Source: Opitutia bacterium
GTDB taxonomy: Bacteria > Verrucomicrobiota > Verrucomicrobiia > Opitutales > UBA953
DNA length: 64,000 bases
Reading direction: 5' to 3'
Assembly: GCA_003569245.1 (NCBI GenBank)
Contig: BGOM01000015.1
Location: 248,001-312,000 of the forward strand
Positions 47,287 to 60,500 of this stretch are shown piece by piece (the first letter of the stretch is position 1; each line of letters opens with the position of its first letter). Below the pieces are notes generated by a model. It was not told where the DNA came from and made no database searches. It was given only the letters and a program-made list of their open reading frames with translations. The position numbers and the translations under genes were made by a program.

Positions 47287-48290
47287 GGCGCGGTGGGACG
47301 GCGGGTGGAGAGAAGGGACTCGGCGACGAGCAGGAGGAGGGCCAGGGCGAGGAACCACTCCTCGCGGGGGACGCCGCGGCGGGCGGAACCGGTGGCGTCC
47401 GTGCCGGCCTGGATGGCCAGGCGAAGAGCCTCCATGCCTTCGCCGGCCTGGCCGAGCCGGACATAACGGCCGTTCGTGGCCTCGGCGACCTTGGTGAGGG
47501 TATCCTCGTCGAGCCGGCTCAGGACCTCCTCGCCGCCGCTCTTGAGCGTGTCGGCCGCGCCGACGTCGTTGATGACCGTGATGGTGCCGCCCGCGGGCGT
47601 GCCGACGCCGACGGTGTGGACGACGAGTCCCTGGCGCGCGAGTTTCTTGGCGGTGTCGACGCCGCCGGCCTCGAGGTCCTCGCCGTCGGTCAGGATGATC
47701 ACCAGCTTGCGGTTGCGGTTGGGCGCGAAGGCCAGCTCGGCCTCGGCCAGCGCGCGCCCGACGTCGGTGCCGGGCACCTGGATGCTCGTCGTGTCGGTCT
47801 CCTCGAGCGTCCGGAAGAAGGCGTCGTAGTCGCGCGTCAGCGGGCACTGCAGGAAGCCCGACCCGGAGAAGGCCACGAGGCCGACGCTGCCCGTGCCCTT
47901 GCGGCGGATGAAATTCCCGATCGAGGCCTTGGCGCGCGCGAGCCGGTTGGGTCGCATGTCGGCGACGAGCATCGACTTCGATACGTCGAGCACGAAGACG
48001 ACGTCCTCGGCCGCGGCCTTGGCCTCGGTCGTCTCCCGGCCCCACCGCGGTCCGGCCAACGCCCCGAGCAGGAGCGCCGCGGACAGGGCCAGCGCGACAT
48101 CCTTCGTGAGGCGCCGGGTCGCGGAGTAGCCGGCGGTCAGCCGGGCCAGCAGGCGTTCCGCCGCGAAGGCGGCCAGGCCGCGGCGGCGGCGGAGCTCCGT
48201 CCAGCGCAGACCGGCGAACAGGGCCGCGCCGGCGAACGGCGCGGCGATCGCCAGCCAGGTCGTCTCGAAATGGAAGTCGGCGAAGTCCAT
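47283..48290 (-). CDS. batB: Bat operon VWA protein BatB
   Basis: This 335-residue protein has two N-terminal membrane segments and then a von Willebrand A domain. The MIDAS motif is DVVFVLDVSKSMLVADM (DVSKS), with the Thr/Asp positions in VPGTDVGRAL and LVIILTDGEDLEAGG. A C-terminal membrane segment near ARRGVPREEWFLALALLLLV anchors it. It sits just after batA with a 3-base gap and overlaps batC. Its likely partner is BatA, which has the same fold. Confidence 0.9.
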   Translation of the reverse strand: MDFADFHFETTWLAIAAPFAGAALFAGLRWTELRRRRGLAAFAAERLLARLTAGYSATRRLTKDVALALSAALLLGALAGPRWGRETTEAKAAAEDVVFVLDVSKSMLVADMRPNRLARAKASIGNFIRRKGTGSVGLVAFSGSGFLQCPLTRDYDAFFRTLEETDTTSIQVPGTDVGRALAEAELAFAPNRNRKLVIILTDGEDLEAGGVDTAKKLARQGLVVHTVGVGTPAGGTITVINDVGAADTLKSGGEEVLSRLDEDTLTKVAEATNGRYVRLGQAGEGMEALRLAIQAGTDATGSARRGVPREEWFLALALLLLVAESLLSTRRPTAP

Positions 48291-48293
48291 GGC

Positions 48294-49334
48294 TCAGGGG
48301 GCGCGGGGGCGGACGAGGGCCCCGAGCAGTTCGGCGAGGAGGAAGAGCAGGGCCGCCAGCATCCACGCCCGCCGGTGGCTCTCGTAGGTGACGGTCTCGC
48401 GGATCTTGACCTCGGTCCGCTCCAGGCGGTCGATCTCCTCGTAGACGCGCTGGAGCTGGTCGCGGTCGAGCGCCCGGTAGAAACGCCCTTGGCCGATCTT
48501 GGCCATCTTCTCCAGCATCTCGTAGTTCGCGGGGTTCATCGTCATCATCGGGATGATCTTCCCGAAGACGTCGCGGTTGAGCTTGCCGGTGCGGCGGTCG
48601 AACTGCGGCAGGACGGTGGGCTCATCCTTCCCGAGGCCGATGGTGTAGAGCTTGATGCCCATGGCGGCGGCCAGCTCGGCGGCGGGGATCGGCAGGATCG
48701 CCTTGCTCTGGTTGTCGTCGCCGTCGGTGAGCAGGATGATGACCTTGGAGCCCTTGCCCTTCACGGTCTTCATCCGGTCGACGCCCATCGCCAGCGCTTC
48801 GCCGATGGCGGTGCCGGTCTCCTGGATGATGCCGATGTGCATGCGGTCGACGCCTTTCTCGATCCAGCCCTTGTTGATCGTGAGCGGGCTGAGCAGGTAG
48901 GGTTTGCCGGAGAAGACCACGGCGCCGACGCGGTCGTCGGGACGGCGCGAGAGGAACTCGCGGATGACCTGCTGGCTGGCTTCCCAGCGCGTCGTCTCCT
49001 TGCCCGGCGGGCTCATGTCCAGGGCCATCATCGACCAGGAAAGGTCGACCACCAGGAGGATGTCGACGCCTTCGGTCTCGCGCTCGATCTCCTTGCTCGC
49101 GGTCCGCGGTCCGGCGAGGGCCACGATCAGCAGGGCGGCGGTGGCGAGGCGCAGGAAGAGGCGCAGGCCGCCGGCGCCTTCGCGCACGCGGCGGGACAGG
49201 CCGGCCAGCAGCGCGGCGTCCGGGAAAAGCAGGGCCGACGTCCGCCCGACGCGTCCGCGCAACCAGGCGTAGAGCGGCAGGGCCGCCAGGAGGAGCAGGA
49301 CCCAAGGATGTTCGAACTCGAAGCCCAGTTCCAT
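48294..49334 (-). CDS. batA: Bat operon VWA protein BatA
   Basis: This 346-residue protein has LLLLAALPLYAWLRGRVG as first membrane segment, then VDILLVVDLSWSMMALDMS with the DLSWS MIDAS motif. GTAIGEALAMGVDRMK and VIILLTDGDDNQSKAILP complete the VWA domain. A last membrane segment (WMLAALLFLLAELLGALV) anchors it. The layout matches BatA. It starts one base downstream of the DUF4381 gene stop and is followed by batB. Confidence 0.9.
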   Translation of the reverse strand: MELGFEFEHPWVLLLLAALPLYAWLRGRVGRTSALLFPDAALLAGLSRRVREGAGGLRLFLRLATAALLIVALAGPRTASKEIERETEGVDILLVVDLSWSMMALDMSPPGKETTRWEASQQVIREFLSRRPDDRVGAVVFSGKPYLLSPLTINKGWIEKGVDRMHIGIIQETGTAIGEALAMGVDRMKTVKGKGSKVIILLTDGDDNQSKAILPIPAAELAAAMGIKLYTIGLGKDEPTVLPQFDRRTGKLNRDVFGKIIPMMTMNPANYEMLEKMAKIGQGRFYRALDRDQLQRVYEEIDRLERTEVKIRETVTYESHRRAWMLAALLFLLAELLGALVRPRAP

Positions 49335-49335
49335 G

Positions 49336-49836
49336 TCAGGCGGCCCCTCCCAGGGCGCGGCGGGCGTCCTCGACGCGGGTCGCGGCCTCGCGCACGGCGG
49401 CGATCAGGATGGCGGGCTCCAGCGGGGCGCCGGCGAACTTCGCGGCGTCGGCCGCGCGCAGCGCCGCGAGGAGCGGCTGGCGCGCCGGCAGGAAAAGCGG
49501 CAGGTCGGCCAGGCGCGCCGACAGTTCCTCGGTCGACAGCGCCGGGTGCGCGGCCGGGTGCGCCGCGGCGAGGTAGGCGCGGAAGGCCGCGGTCACCGCG
49601 CGGGTGGCCTCCGGCGCGGGCCGGTCGGCGGCGGCGGTCAGCGCCGCCTCGAAGGCGGCGAACGGCGCCGGGACGCGGCGCGGGCGGCGCAGCCACGTCG
49701 CGATGAGCAGCGCGAGCACGGTCGTCGCGGCCAGGGCCAGGACGACGACCGCCCAATAGGATTCCCACCAGCCGGGCGGCAGCGCCGGGCGGGGGCCCAG
49801 CAGCGTGAAAGGCTTCTCGTCGGCGGCGAGGATCAT
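49336..49836 (-). CDS. DUF4381-like Bat-operon membrane protein
   Basis: This 166-residue protein has one membrane segment (about 24-48, WWESYWAVVVLALAATTVLA) and a helical domain. LSTEELSARLADLPLFLPAR and LEPAILIAAVREAATRVED are in the C-terminal part. The context between DUF58 and batA fits DUF4381, which is routinely encoded there. It overlaps the DUF58 stop by 4 bases. A role beyond Bat assembly is unknown. Confidence 0.75.
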   Translation of the reverse strand: MILAADEKPFTLLGPRPALPPGWWESYWAVVVLALAATTVLALLIATWLRRPRRVPAPFAAFEAALTAAADRPAPEATRAVTAAFRAYLAAAHPAAHPALSTEELSARLADLPLFLPARQPLLAALRAADAAKFAGAPLEPAILIAAVREAATRVEDARRALGGAA

Positions 49837-50738
49837 CGGCGGCGGCGGCGCTCGAAGAAGCGCGATAAGGTGGGGGCGACGGCGGCGTCGGGATCCAGGC
49901 GCGCCACGTCCACGCCGGCGCGGCCGAGCGTGGTGGCGACGCCGGTCAGGCGCGCGTCGGCGGCGGCGGCGAACCGGGCGCGGATGTCGGCGGAGCCGGT
50001 GTCGACCTCGCGGATCTCGCCCGTCTCGGCGTCCTCGAGGGCGACCAGCCCCACGTCGGGCAGCTCGCGTTCACGGGCGTCGACGAGCTGGAGGCAGGCC
50101 GTGTCGTGGCGGGCGTTGAGCTCGCCGAGGGCGGCGGCCATCGCGTCCTCGCCTTCCGGGCCGGCGAGGAAGTCCGACAGCACGAAGATCATCGAGCGAC
50201 GCTTGAGCGCGCGGGCGAGCCGCCGCATCGGGCCGGCGAAGGAGGTGCGGCGGGAGGCCGGCCGGAACTCGAGCGCCTCGCGGACGATGCGCAGCACCTG
50301 GCGGCGGCCTTTGCGGGGCGGGAGCCAGAGCTCCTCGCGGTCGGTGAAGAGCAGGAGGCCGACCTTGTCGCCGGCTTTCAGCGCGGAGACGGCAAGGCAG
50401 GCGGCCGCCTCGGCGGCGCGCTCGCGCAGGGTCCGCTCGCCGGAGCCGAAGGCGGCGGAGCCGGAGATATCGATCGCGAGCACCATCGTGAGCTCGCGCT
50501 CCTCGCGGTGCAGGCGGACGAACGGCTTGCCCGTGCGCGCCGTGACGTTCCAGTCCATCGTGCGGACGTCGTCGCCCGGCACGTACTCGCGCAGTTCCTC
50601 GAAGTCCGTCCCGCGGCCCTTGAAGCGGGAGAGGTAGGCCCCGACCATCGCGTCGTTGACCGCGCGCAGGGCGACGACCTCGACGCGCTGCGCGCGGCGG
50701 AGGGTCTCCTGCGGGTTGGTCGGGACGACGGGGTCCAC
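49833..50738 (-). CDS. DUF58 protein of the MoxR-Bat operon
   Basis: This protein is about 301 residues from a proposed GTG start at 50738. FKGRGTDFEELREYVPGDDV and VRTMDWNVTARTGKPFVRLH are the DUF58 signature. A VWA-like second half has LAIDISGSAAFGSGERTL with a DxSxS-like site. A GTG start is chosen because no ATG precedes the conserved part before the moxR stop, 14 bases upstream. Alternatives further in frame would overlap moxR. The ORF continues upstream through moxR on a shadow frame. Confidence 0.85.
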   Translation of the reverse strand: MDPVVPTNPQETLRRAQRVEVVALRAVNDAMVGAYLSRFKGRGTDFEELREYVPGDDVRTMDWNVTARTGKPFVRLHREERELTMVLAIDISGSAAFGSGERTLRERAAEAAACLAVSALKAGDKVGLLLFTDREELWLPPRKGRRQVLRIVREALEFRPASRRTSFAGPMRRLARALKRRSMIFVLSDFLAGPEGEDAMAAALGELNARHDTACLQLVDARERELPDVGLVALEDAETGEIREVDTGSADIRARFAAAADARLTGVATTLGRAGVDVARLDPDAAVAPTLSRFFERRRRR

Positions 50739-50752
50739 GGGCGCGGCTGGGC

Positions 50753-51721
<969 letters not shown>

Positions 51722-51819
51722 GGGGGTGGGGGAGAGGGGTGGGGCGAGGCGGGGGCCTCGTGCGGCGGTTCTCCGCCCAACCTAAAGGAGCGACCGGCGG
51801 GGCCGGTTTCGTCTGCCAG

Positions 51820-53647
<1,828 letters not shown>

Positions 53648-53704
53648 GGGCGACCCTATTTGATGCCTTTTGCGTCCACCCGCGCCAAGCACCCTCCGTC
53701 CACC

Positions 53705-54370
53705 ATGCCCGCAAGTTCCTGCTGCTCTACGTGCCGACCTTCCTCCATCGGAAAGAAGGTGGTCATGGCCCTCACCGGCCTTGTCCTGATCGGTTTCGTC
53801 CTCGGCCACCTCCTCGGCAACCTGCTGATGTTCAAGGGTCCGGCCGCCCTGAATGAGTACGCCAAGTGGCTCCATGATCACCCCGGTCTCATCTGGACGG
53901 CCCGCATGGTCCTTTTAATTAGCGTTTTCGCTCATATATGGGTGGGAATCAAGCTTTCCCTCGAAAATAAGGCCTCCCGCGACGGTGGTCCGGCGGTCGA
54001 CGCCACCCGCCGGGCGTCTCTCGGTTCCCGCACCATGCCCTATTCCGGGGTGGTTATCCTTGGTTTCATCGTCTTCCACCTCCTGCACTTCACCTTCAAA
54101 TCGGTCGCCGTCGCCTACCAAGGGGACAGCGTCTACGCCATGGTCGTGGCGGGTTTCAGCCAGCCGGCCATCGCGATCTTCTACATCGTCAGCATGTTGC
54201 TGCTCTGCCTGCACCTCGGGCATGGCGTCAGCAGCGTGTTCCAGACCCTCGGCCTGCGCAACGAGCGCTGGCGCGGGCGCCTCGACGCCTTGGCCCAGGC
54301 CTACGCCTGGTTCATCGCCCTAGGTTTCATTTCCATCCCTTTGGCCGTCCTCACCGGCTGCCTCAAGTAA
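53705..54370 (+). CDS. sdhC: Succinate dehydrogenase cytochrome b558 subunit
   Basis: This 221-residue membrane protein has about five segments. SSIGKKVVMALTGLVLIGFV and LGHLLGNLLMF are the b558-family start, FIVFHLLHFTFK carries heme-ligand His residues, and CLHLGHGVSSVFQTLGL closes the signature. It anchors SdhAB and passes electrons to quinone, probably menaquinone as in similar systems. The three-subunit type has no SdhD. The first 15 residues (ASSCCSTCRPSS) contain three Cys, unusual for the family. The start follows a C-rich leader. Confidence 0.9.
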   Translation: MPASSCCSTCRPSSIGKKVVMALTGLVLIGFVLGHLLGNLLMFKGPAALNEYAKWLHDHPGLIWTARMVLLISVFAHIWVGIKLSLENKASRDGGPAVDATRRASLGSRTMPYSGVVILGFIVFHLLHFTFKSVAVAYQGDSVYAMVVAGFSQPAIAIFYIVSMLLLCLHLGHGVSSVFQTLGLRNERWRGRLDALAQAYAWFIALGFISIPLAVLTGCLK

Positions 54371-54382
54371 GCGCCTGCTCCC

Positions 54383-56311
<1,929 letters not shown>

Positions 56312-56316
56312 CCGCC

Positions 56317-57126
56317 ATGGTCCAGGAAAACGGAAAAGCAACCACCCTCGCGCTCAAGCTGCGCGTCTGGCGCCAGCGCCGCGGCCAGCCCGGCGCCTTC
56401 GAGGAGCACGCGCTCGCCGCCGTGCCCACCTCCGCCTCGTTCCTCGAGATGATGGACATGCTCAACGAGCAGCTCATCAAGCAGGGCAAGGACACCTTCG
56501 CCTTCGACCACGACTGCCGCGAGGGCATCTGCGGCATGTGCTCGATGACCATCAACGGCATGCCGCACGGCCCCCTCCCGGGCGTGACGACCTGCCAGCT
56601 GCACATGCGCAACTTCCGTGACGGCGAGACGATCACCGTCGAGCCGTGGCGCGCCCGCGCCTTCCCGGTCCTCAAGGACCTCGCCGTTGACCGCTCCGCC
56701 TTCGACAAGGTCATCCAGTCCGGCGGCTTCATCACCGTCCGCACCGGCTCCGCCCCGGAGGCCAACAACATCCCGGTGCCCAAGCCCGTCGCCGACGAGG
56801 CCATGGACGCCGCCGAGTGCATCGGCTGCGGCGCCTGCGTCGCCTCCTGCAAGAACGGCTCCGCCATGCTCTTCGTCGGCGCCAAGATCAACCACCTCAA
56901 CATCCTGCCCCAGGGCCAGGCCGAGCGCGACCGCCGCACCCTCGCCATGGTGAAGACCATGGACGAAGCCGGCTTCGGCAACTGCACCAACTACGGCGAG
57001 TGCCAGGCGCACTGCCCGAAGAGCATCACCCTCGACGTCATCGCCAAGCTCAACCGCGACTACCTCCGGGCCCGCGTGAAGGAGTTCTTCTCCTCCACCG
57101 GCAAGCCCTCCAAGGGCGGAGACTGA
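56317..57126 (+). CDS. sdhB: Succinate dehydrogenase iron-sulfur subunit
   Basis: This 269-residue protein has the [2Fe-2S] motif [20 protein letters not shown] and later Cys. [20 protein letters not shown] and [15 protein letters not shown] carry the [4Fe-4S] and [3Fe-4S] ligands. It passes electrons from SdhA to the cytochrome. A short GC hairpin (57127-57143, 7-bp stem with GAA loop) starts directly after the stop, then the terminator at 57172. Confidence 0.96.
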   Translation: MVQENGKATTLALKLRVWRQRRGQPGAFEEHALAAVPTSASFLEMMDMLNEQLIKQGKDTFAFDHDCREGICGMCSMTINGMPHGPLPGVTTCQLHMRNFRDGETITVEPWRARAFPVLKDLAVDRSAFDKVIQSGGFITVRTGSAPEANNIPVPKPVADEAMDAAECIGCGACVASCKNGSAMLFVGAKINHLNILPQGQAERDRRTLAMVKTMDEAGFGNCTNYGECQAHCPKSITLDVIAKLNRDYLRARVKEFFSSTGKPSKGGD

Positions 57127-57171
57127 GGCGGGCGAAGCCCGCCAGGGGCAGGGCTAGGGCCTGGGAAAAAC

Positions 57172-57199
57172 AAAAGGGGCGCCGATCGGCGCCCCTTTT
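57172..57199. terminator. Bidirectional intrinsic terminator after sdhB
   Basis: AAAAGGGGCGCC and GGCGCCCCTTTT form a perfect 12-bp stem around GATC. Runs of T follow on the plus strand, and the facing A run gives T on the other strand. It separates sdhCAB from the minus-strand DUF4956 gene (stop at 57226) and can serve both. The separate hairpin at 57127-57143 lies just before it. Confidence 0.9.
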
Positions 57200-57225
57200 T
57201 GTTGGGTGGGTAGGCGACGGGCCCG

Positions 57226-57981
57226 TCAGTCGGAGTCGGTCTCGCCCTGCTCGGCGGCCCGGGTGACGATGACGCGGTTGTTGCCGTTGACCACCTGCAG
57301 GGCGGCGACGAAGGCGTTGAGCTGGCGGGCGTCGCGGAGCGTGACCTCGTAGGCGAGCTCGGTCATCATGCCGGCCTGGATGGTCTCGACGGAAGCGAGC
57401 TGGTGGTCGGTGAGGTGGCGGGCGAAGACCTCGGCGAAGGCCTGGTCGTAATTGCAGTCATTGTTCACCCGGATGCGCAGGAGGTGGGAGCTACGCTGGG
57501 CGACGAAGAGGTCGCGCACGGAGATCGCCCAGATGATGGCGCAGACGAGCGGGACGGTGATCAGGGCGAGGAGGTACTGCTGGGCGCCGACCGCCAGGCC
57601 GGTCGCCATGGCGAGGAAGATGAAGCCGATGTCGCGCGACTGGGAGACCGAGCGGCGGAAGCGGATGATCGAGAAGGCCGCGAACATCCCGAAGGCCGTG
57701 GCCGAATTGCCCTGCACGACCATGATGACCATCGTGACGACCGTGCCGAGGATGAGCAAGGTGTGCACGTAGTCCTGCGAGTAGCGGGCGCCGCGGTAGG
57801 TGCGCTTGTAGACGGCGGCGATCAGGCTGTTGAGCGCGAAGCTGAACAGGATCGCGAAGAGGATCTCCGGGATCGAGGTCGTCCCCGGCTTGGCGGCGGC
57901 GGAGCCGAACAGGCTCTCGAAGAAACCCGGCGCGGGCGCGACGGGGGCCGCCGGAGCGGCTTGGGCGAGGAAGGGGAGCAT
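57226..57981 (-). CDS. DUF4956 membrane protein
   Basis: This 251-residue protein has several membrane segments between about residues 32 and 145 (IPEILFAILFSFALNSLIAA, YVHTLLILGTVVTMVIMVVQ). FGMFAAFSIIRFRRSVSQSR and DIGFIFLAMATGLAVGAQQY are DUF4956 signatures. A soluble C-terminal part of about 100 residues follows. DUF4956 genes are commonly found with VTC/TTM and CotH genes, as here. Function is unknown; a transport or sensing role is only inference. It starts 27 bases after the VTC gene. Confidence 0.85.
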   Translation of the reverse strand: MLPFLAQAAPAAPVAPAPGFFESLFGSAAAKPGTTSIPEILFAILFSFALNSLIAAVYKRTYRGARYSQDYVHTLLILGTVVTMVIMVVQGNSATAFGMFAAFSIIRFRRSVSQSRDIGFIFLAMATGLAVGAQQYLLALITVPLVCAIIWAISVRDLFVAQRSSHLLRIRVNNDCNYDQAFAEVFARHLTDHQLASVETIQAGMMTELAYEVTLRDARQLNAFVAALQVVNGNNRVIVTRAAEQGETDSD

Positions 57982-58008
57982 GGCGGGGAGGGGTAGGGAA
58001 GGTGGAGG

Positions 58009-58752
58009 TCAGGCGGCGACGGCGGGCAGTCCGAACCGGCGGACACCCTCGCTGTACTTGCTGAAGTTGCGAGGCGATAGTCGCAACTGGGAGAGTTTTT
58101 GGGCGAAGGCGTAGGGTACCGCGCCGGCGCCTTTGACCTCCATGATGCAGGTGGCGGGCGGGAGCACCAGGTGGCGGAAACGCCGGTCGTCGGTGATCGG
58201 CGTCAGGTCGTCGAAACGCACGGCCACGTCGTGGTCGAAGGTCACGCGCAGCGCCTCGGCCGGGGCCCGGTCCGGCTCATGCAGGAAGAAGGCATGGCGG
58301 TCGTAGCGCATCACGCAGGCGGGGCGGAAATCCTCGTGGGTCACGAGCCGGCCGACCTCGGCGAGGGTCCGGGTCTCGGCGGGGTTCCACGGGCCCGGGT
58401 CCTCCGCGCCGGCGGCGAGGGCGAGCGCGCGGGCCAGGGTGGTCTGCACCCGGCGCTTCACGCCGCGGCCGTCGGCCTTGTGCTTCACCTCGATGAAACT
58501 CGTCGGGCGGATCGCGCCGTCCTCGGAGCCGTAGACGCGGACGCGGAGTTTCCGGCGCGAGGGCACCCCCCGCCAGTTGTCCCAGTAGCAGCGACGGTCC
58601 GGGGAGTCGTAATAGAGGCTCACGATCGGGTAGTGGCCGTCGGAGCCGCCTTGGGTGTCGGGACGCAGTTCGCCGTCGAGGCTGGCGAGCAAGGCCGCCC
58701 GCTGGTCGAGGGTCAGGAGGAATTTGTACTCAAAGCGATCCGCGGTGTCCAT
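58009..58752 (-). CDS. VTC-domain (polyphosphate polymerase-like, TTM) protein
   Basis: This 247-residue triphosphate-tunnel protein begins RFEYKFLLTLDQRAALLASL. Strands with the tunnel basic and acidic residues follow: YPIVSLYYDSPDRRCYWDN, KLRVRVYGSEDG, TSFIEVKHKADGRGVKRRV, LRVTFDHDVAVRFDDL, CIMEVKGAGAVPYAF. This matches the VTC family, which makes polyphosphate from ATP in yeast; bacterial copies are poorly known. It follows the CotH gene by 3 bases. Product and substrate here are inference. Confidence 0.86.
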   Translation of the reverse strand: MDTADRFEYKFLLTLDQRAALLASLDGELRPDTQGGSDGHYPIVSLYYDSPDRRCYWDNWRGVPSRRKLRVRVYGSEDGAIRPTSFIEVKHKADGRGVKRRVQTTLARALALAAGAEDPGPWNPAETRTLAEVGRLVTHEDFRPACVMRYDRHAFFLHEPDRAPAEALRVTFDHDVAVRFDDLTPITDDRRFRHLVLPPATCIMEVKGAGAVPYAFAQKLSQLRLSPRNFSKYSEGVRRFGLPAVAA

Positions 58753-58755
58753 GGG

Positions 58756-60402
58756 TCAGGGCAGGCGGATGAGGGTGAGGGAGCCGCGGTCGACCCACGC
58801 CTCGCCGGCGGCGCCCCGCAGCTCCGCGATCAGGACCGGGTCGGCGTCGGCCACCGTGAACTCGTGAGCGAAGCTCTTCCAGGTGCCGTCGCCGACGGCG
58901 GCCGGGTTCTTGGGGTCGGCGGCGCTGCCGGAGCTGCGCAGGCGCACGCCCTTGGCTTCGCCTTCGCCGGCCTTGACGCCCTTGTACTGGATCTTCCCCT
59001 CGAGCCGGTAGCGGCCAGGCGAGACGGAAAGCTGCAGACGGAAGTCGCCGCCGCCGTTCGGGCCCACCTTGAGGACGAGGCAGTCGCGGCCGGAGTAGGC
59101 GGCTTCGACGGTGTCGCCCTTGTCCGAGGAGGGACCCCAGGCGTACTTCCCCAGCGACATCTTGCCGCCCGGGGAGCGAAGCTTCAGCGCGTCCTCCATC
59201 TGGGCCTTCACGGAGTCGAGGCGGGCGCGGATCTGGTTGGCGGCGTCGCGTCCGCGGTTGTCGAACGCGGCGGCGTCGGCCTTGTCGAAGGAGCGGATCT
59301 TGCTCTTCAGGTCGGCCGCCACCTGCTCGGCCCGGCGCGGCCAGTCGACCGGGCGGATCGCCTTTTCCCACACGAGGAAGCACTGCGTCCGGAAGCGCTC
59401 GCGCATCGCGCGGTCGCCCCAGAGGGCGTTGGACACCATCGCGTTGGGCTGGCGGAAGACATACCAGCGGGTATCGCCCCAGGTCTGGTCCATGCCGTGC
59501 AGGATGAAATGGAACTTCCCGGTCGTCGGGTCCTCGTAGAAGCGGTAGTTGTTCCGGTTGAAGGAATACCCGTCCCAGTGCGTCAGCACGGACTCGACGA
59601 AGACGTAGCGGAAATAGGCGTCGATATCGAGGACCTTGTCCAGACGGGGGAGGCGCAGCTCCGGCTTGGGCTCGTTGCAAGCGCCGATGAGCTCGAGCAG
59701 CCGGGTCTTGTCGTTGGGGTTGCCGCGGTCGCACTCGGAGTTCGGATTGACCTCGCTGACGAAGCCGCCGTCGTAGAGATGACCGCGGGTGTCCTTGAAG
59801 AAGTATTTCAGGAACTCATCGTTGAAGCCCTCCTTCAGGAGGTACGTGCCGAGGACCTTGCCGTTCATCAGCAGGTAGGCGTGGGTGCAGCGCGAGGCCG
59901 GCACGAAGGCCTTGCGCGCCATCTCCCCGGCCAGCTGCTCGTGCAGCATCGTCCCGTCCTGGGCGAAGTTGTTCAGCTGGAACTTGCCGACCCCGCGCAA
60001 CTCCTGGCCCTTCTTCACCTTGTCGGTGCGTACCGAGAAACCGGGGCGCGGGTCGTTGATCTGCCGGAAACTGCCCGCCGAGCCCTTGAGCTTCACGGAG
60101 CACTTCTCAAGCGTCTGCCCGCCGTACTCCTTGATGGTGCACTCCACGAAGTTCTTGGGGTCCTTCGCGAGCTTATCGATGTTCTCGGGCGAGATGAGCA
60201 GCTCGAGTTTCGGGACGAACCCGGCGAAGAGGGCGTCGTTGGGCAGGTCCGGGACTTTCGGCTTGGGGGGCGTCGGGACGGCCGTGGGGCCGGCGGGGGC
60301 CGTCTGGGCGTGGGCGGTGGCGAGGAGCGTCAGGCACCCGACCAGGCTCCTGGCGAGCAGGCCGGCGAGGGGTCGAAAGACTGGCGCGGAGGGGCGGTGC
60401 AC
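58756..60402 (-). CDS. CotH kinase-like secreted protein 1
   Basis: This 548-residue protein has a signal peptide (PLAGLLARSLVGCLTLLATA, then HAQ). The CotH-like part has VKLKGSAGSFRQINDPRPGF, LNNFAQDGTMLHEQLAGEMA, THWDGYSFNRNNYRFYEDPT and FHFILHGMDQTWGDT. The metal site normally read as WDxDxxFG is HGMDQTWG here. The C-terminal about 120 residues look like a carbohydrate-binding beta sandwich (YRLEGKIQYKGVKAGEGEAK). CotH homologues phosphorylate or bind spore-coat or surface proteins. A paralogue lies 98 bases upstream. Confidence 0.82.
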   Translation of the reverse strand: MHRPSAPVFRPLAGLLARSLVGCLTLLATAHAQTAPAGPTAVPTPPKPKVPDLPNDALFAGFVPKLELLISPENIDKLAKDPKNFVECTIKEYGGQTLEKCSVKLKGSAGSFRQINDPRPGFSVRTDKVKKGQELRGVGKFQLNNFAQDGTMLHEQLAGEMARKAFVPASRCTHAYLLMNGKVLGTYLLKEGFNDEFLKYFFKDTRGHLYDGGFVSEVNPNSECDRGNPNDKTRLLELIGACNEPKPELRLPRLDKVLDIDAYFRYVFVESVLTHWDGYSFNRNNYRFYEDPTTGKFHFILHGMDQTWGDTRWYVFRQPNAMVSNALWGDRAMRERFRTQCFLVWEKAIRPVDWPRRAEQVAADLKSKIRSFDKADAAAFDNRGRDAANQIRARLDSVKAQMEDALKLRSPGGKMSLGKYAWGPSSDKGDTVEAAYSGRDCLVLKVGPNGGGDFRLQLSVSPGRYRLEGKIQYKGVKAGEGEAKGVRLRSSGSAADPKNPAAVGDGTWKSFAHEFTVADADPVLIAELRGAAGEAWVDRGSLTLIRLP

Positions 60403-60500
60403 GGGGTAGGGCGGACGATGTTTTTGGATGGTCGCCTAGTCAACCTCTTCGGCGGGGCTTCGCCCCGAGTTATTCACCGGTCCGTCGTCTCGTCGCGGAT

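Noticed and set aside
60438-60443. TTGACT as a -35 for CotH 1
   Set aside because: The -10 that would pair with it (CATCGT) is poor; not enough to call a promoter.
60454-60466. GGGGC-TTC-GCCCC hairpin between the two CotH genes
   Set aside because: No T-run follows on either strand, so it is not called as a terminator.
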